Source: Nostoc sp. XA010
GTDB taxonomy: Bacteria; Cyanobacteriota; Cyanobacteriia; Cyanobacteriales; Nostocaceae
Direction: 5' to 3'
DNA: 50,173 bases
Assembly: GCF_020829625.1 (NCBI RefSeq)
Contig: NZ_JAIVFX010000037.1
Location: forward strand, 1-50,173
The notes below the pieces were generated by a model, which saw nothing but the letters and a program-made list of their open reading frames with translations, did not search any database and was not told where the DNA came from. The number at the start of each line of letters is the position of its first letter. Positions within the stretch are counted from its first letter, which is position 1. Shown in pieces: positions 16,188-24,859 of the stretch. The position numbers and the translations under genes are program-made.

Positions 16188-17321
16188 TTACCGCAGAAAT
16201 TGAGCAAGTTGTTCCAGCTTTTTCCAGGCTTCCCCGCTTTGCATAACTTCCTTGGCAATAGCAATTCCTTTCACACAAGCTTCTGTAATATCGGTCGTCT
16301 GCCCAAGTGCTTCGCCAACATAAAGTGCTAATGCTGCATTTAAGGCGACGACATCTTGTTGTGCTTGCGTACCTTGGCCTTTCAATACGGCTTTCAGAAT
16401 TTCAGCGTTTTCGTGAATTTCTTTGCTATGTAGCGCTACGGTTGGTGCAGGAGTTAAACCTAGTTCTTGAGGACTTAATACAGTTAGTTGTACTTTCTGG
16501 TCTTGGAGGACAGCTACATCATTTAAGTCTCCTAATCCAGCTTCATCTAACTTTTCACGTCGACACACTACAATAGCACGACGAGTTCCCAATTGCGATA
16601 GAGCTTGAGCAATTGTTTCTGTGAGTGCTGGATCACACACACCAATAATTTGCCCTGTTGGATGCATGGGATTGACCAAAGGACCCAGCAAGTTAAAAAT
16701 AGTTCGTACTCTCAAAGTTTTTCGTAAAGCAGCAACTGCTTTGAGTGCTGGATGCCATCCAGGAGCGAACAAAAAGGTAATACCGACCTCATGAACTGCT
16801 GACTTGATTTTCTCAGGATTGGCGTTGAGGTTTATCCCCAAAGCTTCTAACACATCAGCAGAGCCAGTTTTGCTAGATGCTGAACGATTACCATGTTTGG
16901 CAACCTTTACCCCGGCGGCAGCGGCAACAAAGGCAACAGCAGTGGAAATATTGAAAGTGGAGGCTCCATCCCCTCCAGTTCCGCAGGTGTCAATTAAGGG
17001 GATTGGGGATTTGTACTGAGGGTTAGCGCAGTGTGCTGGATACTGAGAAGACTCTTGCCCAGTCCCTAGCCTTTGGGATTGCAAGACACTAGCCATACCA
17101 ACCAATTCTTCTGTGGAAACTCCTTTGGCTTGAATTGCCGCCAAAATCGCTCCAGATAACGCTGGAGAAATCGTATCTGCGAGCCAACCATGCATTAGCT
17201 CTGCTGCTTGTTCAACCGAGAGCGATCGCTTATCTAGTAATTGTTTTAACAGAGCAGGTAAATCGAGGGATTCGGAGGTGACGGCGATCTTGTTAACTAG
17301 CGTCTGAGTTACAACTGTCAT
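16188..17321 (-). CDS. trpD: Anthranilate phosphoribosyltransferase
   Basis: A 377-aa enzyme that joins anthranilate to PRPP, the second step of tryptophan synthesis. DTCGTGGDGASTFNIST is the PRPP-binding glycine loop, and KHGNRSASSKTGSADVLEAL the anthranilate/PRPP region. An insertion of about 15 aa before the glycine loop (ESSQYPAHCANPQYKSP) makes it slightly long, but no key residue is missing. It is the last gene of the cluster's tryptophan set, 29 bp after trpB. Together with trpC, trpA, trpB and trpEG it forms a dedicated precursor supply; trpF is absent. Confidence 0.96.
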   Translation of the reverse strand: MTVVTQTLVNKIAVTSESLDLPALLKQLLDKRSLSVEQAAELMHGWLADTISPALSGAILAAIQAKGVSTEELVGMASVLQSQRLGTGQESSQYPAHCANPQYKSPIPLIDTCGTGGDGASTFNISTAVAFVAAAAGVKVAKHGNRSASSKTGSADVLEALGINLNANPEKIKSAVHEVGITFLFAPGWHPALKAVAALRKTLRVRTIFNLLGPLVNPMHPTGQIIGVCDPALTETIAQALSQLGTRRAIVVCRREKLDEAGLGDLNDVAVLQDQKVQLTVLSPQELGLTPAPTVALHSKEIHENAEILKAVLKGQGTQAQQDVVALNAALALYVGEALGQTTDITEACVKGIAIAKEVMQSGEAWKKLEQLAQFLR

Positions 17322-17350
17322 CTGCTTAAAAGTTAATAATTATCCACCGA

Positions 17351-18592
17351 CTAAGTATGAAGAATTTTAGCAACTGTTTGCACGTCCTTATCCCCTCTAC
17401 CAGAGCAGTTGATAACAATTTGTGGACTGCCATCTAGCTGCGGACATAATTTTTCTAAATAGGCGATCGCATGAGAGGTTTCTAAAGCAGGAATAATCCC
17501 TTCTAGTTGAGACAGACGCACAAAGGCAGCCAAAGCTTCAGAATCGGTAATGCTATAATACTCGGCGCGACCGGTATCTTTTAGATAGCTGTGTTCTGGG
17601 CCTACCCCAGGATAATCTAAACCTGCACTAATCGAATGTGCTTCGACAATCTGACCATCGTCGTCTTGCAATACGTAGCTCATTGCACCGTGCAATACCC
17701 CAATTCGCCCCTCTGTCAGAGTTGCTGCGTGCTTCTGGGTGTCAATACCTTCACCTGCTGCCTCAATTCCAATTAAGCGCACAAATGATTCACCCACAAA
17801 CTCATGGAACAGTCCAATGGCATTGGAACCACCCCCCACACAAGCCAAAACAATATCTGGTAATCCTCCCCACTTCTGGCGGCACTGAGTGCGCGTTTCT
17901 TTGCCGATAATAGCGTGGAATTCGCGGACTAACATTGGGTAAGGATGGGGCCCGGCAACGGAACCTAAGATGTAGTGGGTTGAAACCACATTAGTCACCC
18001 AGTCTCGAATCGCCTCGGAAGTGGCATCCTTAAGTGTTCCGCTTCCAGCCTCTACTGGACGCACCTCTGCTCCCATCAGCCGCATTCGGAATACGTTGAG
18101 AGCTTGCCGTTGCATATCGTGGATGCCCATATAAATCACACACTGCAATCCAAACCGAGCGCACACAGTTGCCGTCGCTACTCCATGTTGACCGGCTCCC
18201 GTTTCCGCAATGATGCGCTGCTTACCCATACGCTTTGCCAGCAATACTTGACCTAAAGCGTTGTTGATTTTGTGAGCGCCTGTATGGTTTAAATCTTCCC
18301 GCTTTAAGTAAATTTGCGAACCTGTGCCATCAGGTCTAGCGTAGTGTGCTGTCAGGCGTTCAGCAAAATACAAAGGATTAGGCCGTCCTACATAGTCCCG
18401 GAGTAAATTTTGTAACTCTTGTTGAAAGTTTGGGTCATTGCGGTATTGCTCGAATGCAATTTCTAGCTCACTTAATGCAGGCATTAAAGTTTCAGGGACA
18501 TACTTGCCACCGAAGCATCCAAATCTTCCCAAAGAATCAGGGCCGATAAAACCAGGCGCAACATAGGTATTGATATCTGAGATATTGACCAC
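17351..18592 (-). CDS. trpB: Tryptophan synthase beta chain
   Basis: A 413-aa PLP enzyme that condenses indole with serine to give L-Trp. KREDLNHTGAHKINNALGQ carries the PLP Schiff-base Lys, and GGGSNAIG binds the cofactor phosphate. AETGAGQHGVATA and the C-terminal CSGRGDKD are typical. The length matches ordinary TrpB1. It follows trpA by 24 bp and pairs with it as the alpha2-beta2 complex. The gene sits in a secondary-metabolite operon, so it is probably a second copy beside a housekeeping one elsewhere. Confidence 0.97.
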   Translation of the reverse strand: MVNISDINTYVAPGFIGPDSLGRFGCFGGKYVPETLMPALSELEIAFEQYRNDPNFQQELQNLLRDYVGRPNPLYFAERLTAHYARPDGTGSQIYLKREDLNHTGAHKINNALGQVLLAKRMGKQRIIAETGAGQHGVATATVCARFGLQCVIYMGIHDMQRQALNVFRMRLMGAEVRPVEAGSGTLKDATSEAIRDWVTNVVSTHYILGSVAGPHPYPMLVREFHAIIGKETRTQCRQKWGGLPDIVLACVGGGSNAIGLFHEFVGESFVRLIGIEAAGEGIDTQKHAATLTEGRIGVLHGAMSYVLQDDDGQIVEAHSISAGLDYPGVGPEHSYLKDTGRAEYYSITDSEALAAFVRLSQLEGIIPALETSHAIAYLEKLCPQLDGSPQIVINCSGRGDKDVQTVAKILHT

Positions 18593-18616
18593 GACTTAAA
18601 GTCCTTATTGCTAATA

Positions 18617-19441
18617 TTAAACTGAACCGACTGTTAGCAGAGATGCCGGAGTGATCGCTGCTTTGATTTCTTGGCAAAGTTTTTCTATCGCTTGTAGTCC
18701 TGCGTTTGGACGATCATCTGCTAAACGCTGGACAAAGGCACTACCAACAATTACGGCATCAGCGCCCCAATCCCTAATTTGACGAGCCTGTTCTGCTCCA
18801 GAGATGCCAAAGCCAACGCCAATTGGTTTATCGGTAACATTCCGCATCTCTAGCAACAAAGTTTTTACATGGTCTTGCAACTGCGATCGCATACCTGTCA
18901 CACCCGTGACACTGACTAGATAAATAAATCCCTGAGAAGACCTAGTAATAGCCTCAATTCTCTGTTTGGAACTTGTAGGAGTTACTAGCAAAATAACTTC
19001 TATCCCAAATTCGGCTGCTGTATTTATCAACTCTTCTGCCTCTTCTAAGGGCAAGTCTGGTACTACCAACCCTTGTACCCCAGCATTGGCCAATTGTCCT
19101 AAAAATGACTTAACACCCCGATATAAAATTGGATTATAATAAGTAAACAAAATCACAGGCGCTTCTAGGCTGGGAGTGACATCTGTCACCATCTCCAGTA
19201 CAGCCTCTAACTTAGTTCCTTTTTGCAAAGCTCTGGTAGCTGCGGCTTGAATCATAGGGCCATCTGCTAACGGATCGGAATAGGGAATACCCAACTCAAT
19301 AAAGTCAGCTCCATTGCAATCTAATATTTGCAAAGCCTCTTTTGTAGTTCCTAAGTCAGGGTCTCCGGCTGTTATGAAGGGAATGAGAGCGCATTGGTTG
19401 CGATTTCTTAAAGATTGGAAGCTTTGAGAAATTGAAGTCAT
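18617..19441 (-). CDS. trpA: Tryptophan synthase alpha chain
   Basis: A 274-aa TIM barrel that cleaves indole-3-glycerol phosphate to indole and glyceraldehyde phosphate. FIELGIPYSDPLADGP holds the catalytic Glu and Asp, and VSVTGVTGMRS and GVGFGIS form the phosphate site. The start MTSISQSFQSLR is usual. It lies 9 bp after trpC and is followed by trpB, the order trpC-trpA-trpB-trpD. The same set appears in cyanobacterial scytonemin and hapalindole-type clusters. Confidence 0.97.
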   Translation of the reverse strand: MTSISQSFQSLRNRNQCALIPFITAGDPDLGTTKEALQILDCNGADFIELGIPYSDPLADGPMIQAAATRALQKGTKLEAVLEMVTDVTPSLEAPVILFTYYNPILYRGVKSFLGQLANAGVQGLVVPDLPLEEAEELINTAAEFGIEVILLVTPTSSKQRIEAITRSSQGFIYLVSVTGVTGMRSQLQDHVKTLLLEMRNVTDKPIGVGFGISGAEQARQIRDWGADAVIVGSAFVQRLADDRPNAGLQAIEKLCQEIKAAITPASLLTVGSV

Positions 19442-19450
19442 GAGCTTAAT

Positions 19451-20368
19451 TTACCTTATCGGGGAACTTGATTTTCCGAAGTCCGCCTGAGCGAATTTCA
19501 TTTCATTAGCTGCGATTTCTAGTCGTTCAGGCTTGTTGCTGAGTAGAGTTCGTACACCTTGCTCTAAATCGGCTTGTTTAATTAATGACTCTCCTACCAA
19601 AACTGCACGCGCACCTGCTTGGGCTACAAATGAAAAATCAGCCGATGTATGTAAGCCAGATTCACTGACTACAGTAATGCCGAAGCTTTGCAACTGCGAA
19701 CGTCGCCACTCTAACAGTTGTTGTGTGGTTTTGAGATCCACCGTAAAATCTTCTAAATTGCGATTGTTAATCCCAATTAAACGAATATCGTCTAGCTTTA
19801 AGACTCGATCTAGTTCAGCCAAAGTATGAACTTCTACCAAAGCTTTCATCCCCAAATCATGGATGACTCGCACAAAGTCCTGGATTTCTTCATCTGTGAG
19901 GATGGCAGCTATCAGTAGTAAGGCATCTGCACCTGCTACCCGTGCATAGTAGATTTGGTAGATATCGAGCGCAAACTCTTTACACAGTAGCGGTAATTTA
20001 ACCTTCTGTCTGATAGCACGCAGGTTGTCAAAACTACCCTGGAAGTATTTAGAGTCAGTGAGAACCGACAAACAAGCTGCTCCGCCCCGTTCATAAGCCT
20101 GGGCTACAGCCACTGGGTCAAAGTCCGATCGAAGTACTCCGCGAGAAGGGGAGGCTTTTTTAAGCTCTGCAATTAGACTTGGTATATGAGGACTCTGCTG
20201 CAAAGCACTCAAAAAATTTCGTGGCAAAGGAGCAGCAGATAACTGTTGTTGCAAAGAAGCTAGGGGCAATTCTTGCCGCATTTGTGCAACTTCTTGCTTT
20301 TTATGCCACAGAATCTCTTCGAGAATGTGACGCGGATAGAGGTCAGTAATAGCGACTGAGTAACTCAT
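19451..20368 (-). CDS. trpC: Indole-3-glycerol-phosphate synthase
   Basis: A 305-aa TIM barrel closing the indole ring from carboxyphenylamino-deoxyribulose phosphate. LIAELKKASPSRGVLR contains the catalytic Lys, LCKEFALDIYQIYYARVAGA and GINNRNLEDF are family motifs, and VSESGLH the phosphate site. It is not fused to TrpF, as usual in cyanobacteria. N-terminal residues 1-45 form the extra helix of the family. It opens the trpC-A-B-D block, after a 154-bp gap from the PEP-CTERM gene. Confidence 0.97.
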   Translation of the reverse strand: MSYSVAITDLYPRHILEEILWHKKQEVAQMRQELPLASLQQQLSAAPLPRNFLSALQQSPHIPSLIAELKKASPSRGVLRSDFDPVAVAQAYERGGAACLSVLTDSKYFQGSFDNLRAIRQKVKLPLLCKEFALDIYQIYYARVAGADALLLIAAILTDEEIQDFVRVIHDLGMKALVEVHTLAELDRVLKLDDIRLIGINNRNLEDFTVDLKTTQQLLEWRRSQLQSFGITVVSESGLHTSADFSFVAQAGARAVLVGESLIKQADLEQGVRTLLSNKPERLEIAANEMKFAQADFGKSSSPIR

Positions 20369-20522
20369 AAACTACATAGTACTAAGTTTCCAAACAACAT
20401 TGGCATCTGATGGTTTGTCAACAGTATCCATTGCGACTCACAGCCCTTTTTACTCAAGCAAACTTTGCTAGTGCTTGAGTTGTTGCTCTTGCTTGAAGAA
20501 TCTACTACAAGCTTCAGAAGTC

Positions 20523-21158
20523 TCACTCTTTCGCAGTGAGCAGTTTTTCTTTCAGCTTGTGTTTCAGTAGTAAACTTATTCCCCCAATCCCAAAAGCTAA
20601 TATACTCAAGTTAGAATTCGACTCAGGAACAACTTGAAATTTAGTAATCGATTCGCGGATGAGCAGCTGTTGAGTTGTGGGTTCAAACAACTCAACAGCA
20701 AGAACTATGGGGTAGGAATCTGGGTTAGGAGAAGGTTCTGAAGCATTGCCTGAGTAAATTACACCAACAGTGACTGAACAGCCGACGCTAGTACCATTGG
20801 AACATCCACTTGGATAAACAGCACCGCTCAGAACACCTATACTCTCAGGAAGACCAAGAAGATCAGAAGTAAAAGATGGAGCAACAACCCAGTCAGCAGT
20901 GACTCTTCTCAAACTTGTATAGGATGCTGACAAAGACAAATTAGAAACAGCCTTAGGGTATAAAATCCCTGTAAACCCAGCCCCAAAGACAGCTGGCTCA
21001 GAAGCACGAACAGTTTTCGTATCCAAAGTAAAGGAACCGATGCCACCGCTTTCGGTGGAAAAGCTGAAGGTTAAGAGGGCCGCAGTAGCCGGAGCCATAC
21101 TTAAACTTTCCAGAGCTATAAATGCTGTTCCTACAGCAGCTACACATAACTTTTGCAT
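20523..21158 (-). CDS. PEP-CTERM sorting-domain protein
   Basis: A 211-aa exported protein. It has a signal peptide (LCVAAVGTAFIALESLSMAPATAAL) and, at the C-terminus, VPESNSNLSILAFGIGGISL followed by LLKHKLKEK. That is the PEP-CTERM anchor: a Pro-Glu-Ser motif, a hydrophobic helix and a basic tail, processed by exosortase. The middle is a beta-rich body with GSFTLDTKTV, as in many cyanobacterial members. Function is unknown. It is placed between the halogenase/RibF/ABM genes and trpC on the same strand. It may be a passenger or an envelope protein linked to product handling. Confidence 0.85.
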   Translation of the reverse strand: MQKLCVAAVGTAFIALESLSMAPATAALLTFSFSTESGGIGSFTLDTKTVRASEPAVFGAGFTGILYPKAVSNLSLSASYTSLRRVTADWVVAPSFTSDLLGLPESIGVLSGAVYPSGCSNGTSVGCSVTVGVIYSGNASEPSPNPDSYPIVLAVELFEPTTQQLLIRESITKFQVVPESNSNLSILAFGIGGISLLLKHKLKEKLLTAKE

Positions 21159-21333
21159 ACTCGTTTATTTCTGACCTTGACGGTGCATAATTTGATCGAG
21201 TTGAGGTGATTAATCCTGTTGCCAACCACTCAGCCCAATCTTTACACAGTGAGCTGCACCTGTAAACTGGAGTTTAACTTTGCTACAAGTACCGGATTAT
21301 AGTCTGAGCTTTTTTGAGTAGATCCAGATCGGG

Positions 21334-22002
21334 TCAAGTCAATAAGCCGTTTGTATCGGCGATGAAATCAATCTGATAAAGATGAGAATCTAACTGCTGA
21401 ACCAGATTTTTAATAGCCGCTTGTTCTTCACTATCAGCAGCCCAATTGAGGTTTGACATCGCAGCATCATAAGCATCCTTATTACTCCATTGGGAGTAGT
21501 TAATAATTCGATTGCCATCAAGACTACGAATCCAGGCGGTTGAAAGATTGCCTGTTTGTTTAGCGATCACAGGATCGATAACCTGTGTTAGTTTTTGTAG
21601 TAACGACTGTTGGTCCTCTGGTGTTACATGGAAGAGATCAATTTGAGTAATCAGGTTGTTGTGCGCTTCAACTTTTATTGGTTGTCCGCGTGTAAGAGCC
21701 ACTTCATAATAGCGAAGATCCAGGCTGACACCAAGGTCTTGATAACTAGCAAAAGAAGCAGAGATATCTGGATTTTGGTGTATTGCTTTACTTGCTTCAA
21801 TACTAGTCCATTGCACATAGTTGATGACTCTGATACCATCCAAGCTGCGATGGAAATTAGCTGTGATGAAACCCGGTTGCTTGTTGATAGTTTCTGTATC
21901 AGTCTTTAAATGATCTAATAGTGCTTGTTGTTTTGTCGCTTCGACCGTGAAAATATTGATGAAGGTAGCAACATGGCTGCTGACGGCAATTGTAGTTATC
22001 AT
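21334..22002 (-). CDS. Double antibiotic-biosynthesis-monooxygenase (ABM) domain protein
   Basis: A 222-aa protein with two ABM-type ferredoxin-like domains. Domain 1 (about 8-100) has FINIFTVEATKQQALLDHLK, INKQPGFITANFHRSLDG and INYVQWTS. Domain 2 (about 115-210) repeats this as TQIDLFHVTPEDQQSLLQKL, TGNLSTAWIRSLDG and INYSQWSN. Single-domain members act as cofactor-free oxygenases on phenolic or polycyclic substrates, or have unknown roles. A fused pair makes an intramolecular dimer. I chose the third Met as start because AGAGGA lies 6 nt before it. Its position next to ribF and the halogenase makes a role in the pathway plausible, such as oxidising an indole intermediate. This is inference. 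Confidence 0.85.
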   Translation of the reverse strand: MITTIAVSSHVATFINIFTVEATKQQALLDHLKTDTETINKQPGFITANFHRSLDGIRVINYVQWTSIEASKAIHQNPDISASFASYQDLGVSLDLRYYEVALTRGQPIKVEAHNNLITQIDLFHVTPEDQQSLLQKLTQVIDPVIAKQTGNLSTAWIRSLDGNRIINYSQWSNKDAYDAAMSNLNWAADSEEQAAIKNLVQQLDSHLYQIDFIADTNGLLT

Positions 22003-22096
22003 TAGCATTCCTCTGAAGCAAATTGAAGGTTGAAATTACTTGTAACCCGGAATTTTTTTGAGCTTTCCAAGATTTTTATGGCAGAATCAAATGCCA

Positions 22097-23107
22097 TTAA
22101 GCTAGTAAAATCTTTTCTGATATTTCCAGCCGAGAACCCAGTTCTGAAAAGTCTGTCAGAACAGTTCTGGCCATAGTGCAATCGGCTTGAATTTGTGCTT
22201 TGAGAGCTTCTAGAGATGCAAATTCTTGTTGAGATCGCAAAAACTTTTCTAGCTGTATAGTTAGGGTTTTTCCATATAAACTTCCAGACCAATCTAACAA
22301 GTGTACTTTTATATGTGAACGCTCTCCATTAACTGTTAGGCAATAGCCAATATTCATAACTCCTTTGTAAGCAAGAGGGATCTTACTGTTCCACTCTGAT
22401 TCACTCCGATCTTCAATAAAAACTTTTACAGCGTAGACACCATGCCTTGGCAAAAGCTTTTCTTTTGGTAACTGAAGATTAGCGGTAAGTAAACCGATGA
22501 TTTGACCCATCTGTTCGCCTCGAACAACGGAGCCTGTAAGGGTGTAAGAACTTCCTAATAGAGCTTTAGCGCGTTGGAGTTCGCCTTGCTCTATAGCTTT
22601 GCGGATAGATGTGCTGCTGATGCGTTCGCCTTCATGAGTGTGTGGAGAAACGATAGTCACAGGAATGCCAAAGGTGGCCGCGATCGCTTGCAAATCAATA
22701 GCAGTTCCGCTACGCTGATATCCAAAGCGAAAGTCGTGTCCTACACTAATTTGTTGAGCTTGCAAATCTTGCACAAGAATTTTCTCAACAAAGTGTTGGG
22801 GACTTAAAGCTGCTAGTTCTTGATTAAACGGTAGTGACACCACCTGTTTTACCCCAAGCGATCGCAGTTGTTGGACTTTCTCATTCACAGGTGTCAGTAA
22901 AGGACAGCGTTTACCGCTAAAAAACTCACGCGGATGGGGATTGAATGTGACAACCGTAGGGTAAAAGTTTTGAGAATTCAAAATCGATTCAATTACCTTT
23001 TGATGTCCGCGATGCAAACCATCAAAGTTACCAAGGGCAACAGCAGTTGGAGTTAAAAATGAAGTTAAGCTTCCTAACATGATAGATGGTTCAAAAGTTT
23101 TTAGCAT
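22097..23107 (-). CDS. ribF: Bifunctional riboflavin kinase / FAD synthetase, cluster copy
   Basis: A 336-aa two-domain enzyme making FMN and FAD. The N-terminal adenylyltransferase has LGNFDGLHRGHQ (HxGH motif) and ERISSTSIR. The C-terminal kinase starts near residue 185 with SYTLTGSVVRGEQMG. The usual GFPTAN flavin/Mg motif reads GLLTAN here: the Thr and Asn remain but Phe-Pro are replaced, so kinase activity may be reduced. It lies between the FAD-dependent halogenase and the ABM gene, so it probably boosts FAD supply for the cluster's flavoenzymes. A housekeeping ribF should exist elsewhere. Confidence 0.92.
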   Translation of the reverse strand: MLKTFEPSIMLGSLTSFLTPTAVALGNFDGLHRGHQKVIESILNSQNFYPTVVTFNPHPREFFSGKRCPLLTPVNEKVQQLRSLGVKQVVSLPFNQELAALSPQHFVEKILVQDLQAQQISVGHDFRFGYQRSGTAIDLQAIAATFGIPVTIVSPHTHEGERISSTSIRKAIEQGELQRAKALLGSSYTLTGSVVRGEQMGQIIGLLTANLQLPKEKLLPRHGVYAVKVFIEDRSESEWNSKIPLAYKGVMNIGYCLTVNGERSHIKVHLLDWSGSLYGKTLTIQLEKFLRSQQEFASLEALKAQIQADCTMARTVLTDFSELGSRLEISEKILLA

Positions 23108-23229
23108 GAGTATTCTTTCTTTTGAATTTCTTCCTCAACCCAACCTACATCTACATCTACATCTGAAGATTAGGTATTGGTTACTGAGAAAACTCTTTTC
23201 TAATTCCAGTACCTAATCCTCATTCGCTT

Positions 23230-24849
23230 TTATCGCGTCAAGCTTGGCTCCAGTTGACGATATTGTTCAACCATCAGTTCCTCTCCTTTATGCAAATTTT
23301 TGATATAGGCATAATGCGAAGGCAACTCTTCTAAGAGGTTTTCTGTGATAGCCTCCACAGACCTGAAAGTTATTTCTGCCTTTTCTATGGAGTCCAGTTT
23401 ATGGTTTAAGATAGGCAAAACTGAATCGGGCAAATAATTCACTCCCGCTAAAATTGCCAAGTAGTTACTATTAGTCCAGAATCTATCAAAACCAGCATCA
23501 AAGTTTCGGTTATACCCAAATTCGTCTGTGTAAGGAGTGTTAATAGGAGCGCCAGCCCGATAGATATCTAAGAGGTTCTGCAACGATTCAGGAATTTTGA
23601 GGTCGAACTTATTTGCCTTCCAGAATGGCGTATCCTCTCGAGAGGTGGTGCAGTAATGCAGGACTATAAAATCCCTAACATCGTCAATCATGTAAGCGAT
23701 TCTTTCGTTGAACTTATTACTCAAAGCAGGGTTCATGCTCTTGTCAGGGAAGTACCTAGTTAATTGCTTAAGAGCCGCATAAATAAAGTAAATTCCTGTT
23801 GATTCTAGCGGTTCAATAAACCCACTAGATAGTCCGAGACTGACGCAGTTCTTCACCCAAGCTCGCTTAGTTCTGCCTACTCTCATTTTGAGGTGCTTGA
23901 TGGGAACATCTTTATCTTTAATACCGTGAAATGCTCTAAATTCTTGTTCAGCCTGTTCTGGAGATATGAAGTTTTGGGAATAGACATAGCCTGTACCCAA
24001 TCGCCCATACTGTGGAATCTCCCATACCCAACCAGAACTGAGGGCGGTTGCTGTTGTGTAGGGTCTAAAATTATTGTCATTGTCATCCGTCGATAACGCA
24101 GTAGCCACAGCGCTATCGCACAATAGATTATCTGAATAAGGCAAGAAAGGCTCTTTAAGTGCTTCATTAATTAACAGACCTCGGAAACCTGAGCAGTCCA
24201 GATATAAATCTGCGGTATAAGTATTGCCTTTTTCAGTTTTCAAAGAGCTGATAGCACCTGTATCGTCTAGAGCAACATCAACTACCTGATCGACTACGCG
24301 CACCACCCCTTGTTTAGTTGCCCACTTAGTTAAGTACTGGGCAACTAAACCGGCATCGAAATGGTATGCATAGTCAACGCTTGCCCGTCCATCCAGAAAT
24401 TTAGGAGATTTGTATTGTTCACACAATCCTTGGCTTGGGTAACAGCTATGGGCCATCGGGCGTTCATATCCATTGAGCCGTTTTTTCAGCCAGTAGTGCG
24501 TCAGTGGAACACCATCGCATTCTTTGGCTTCCCCAAAGATGTGAAAAAATGTATTGTTTTTGGTTACAGAAGGCGGATAAGCCCAATTAACGTACTTAAT
24601 CCCGATCTTAAATGTCGCGGTACATTCTGGCATCCATTCGGATTCTGAAAGCCCCAGAAAATCAAAGAAATCCGTTCGTATACTCGGTACGGTTGCTTCT
24701 CCCACGCCCACCGTGGGAATTCGATCTGACTCGATCAGGGTAATATTAACGCTTCCTTGCAAGGTTTTTGTCAGATAAGATGCTGCCATCCAACCGGTTG
24801 TACCGCCACCAACAATGATGATGTTTTGAATTTTGTTATTTGAATTCAT
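23230..24849 (-). CDS. FAD-dependent tryptophan halogenase
   Basis: A 539-aa enzyme of the PrnA/RebH family that chlorinates or brominates free L-Trp with FADH2 and oxygen. The FAD loop is GGGTTGW at 14-20. The catalytic Lys is K81 (TFKIGIK), matching PrnA K79. The halogenase signature WVWEIP is at 274-279. Glu346 in GFIEPLESTGIY falls at the same number as the PrnA catalytic Glu. The ring position (5, 6 or 7) cannot be told by eye. TAGGAGAG precedes the ATG, 10 bp after trpEG. It needs a flavin reductase, which is not in this window. Being co-transcribed with the Trp genes, it probably acts before dimerisation. Confidence 0.95.
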   Translation of the reverse strand: MNSNNKIQNIIIVGGGTTGWMAASYLTKTLQGSVNITLIESDRIPTVGVGEATVPSIRTDFFDFLGLSESEWMPECTATFKIGIKYVNWAYPPSVTKNNTFFHIFGEAKECDGVPLTHYWLKKRLNGYERPMAHSCYPSQGLCEQYKSPKFLDGRASVDYAYHFDAGLVAQYLTKWATKQGVVRVVDQVVDVALDDTGAISSLKTEKGNTYTADLYLDCSGFRGLLINEALKEPFLPYSDNLLCDSAVATALSTDDNDNNFRPYTTATALSSGWVWEIPQYGRLGTGYVYSQNFISPEQAEQEFRAFHGIKDKDVPIKHLKMRVGRTKRAWVKNCVSLGLSSGFIEPLESTGIYFIYAALKQLTRYFPDKSMNPALSNKFNERIAYMIDDVRDFIVLHYCTTSREDTPFWKANKFDLKIPESLQNLLDIYRAGAPINTPYTDEFGYNRNFDAGFDRFWTNSNYLAILAGVNYLPDSVLPILNHKLDSIEKAEITFRSVEAITENLLEELPSHYAYIKNLHKGEELMVEQYRQLEPSLTR

Positions 24850-24859
24850 GATGTCTCTC

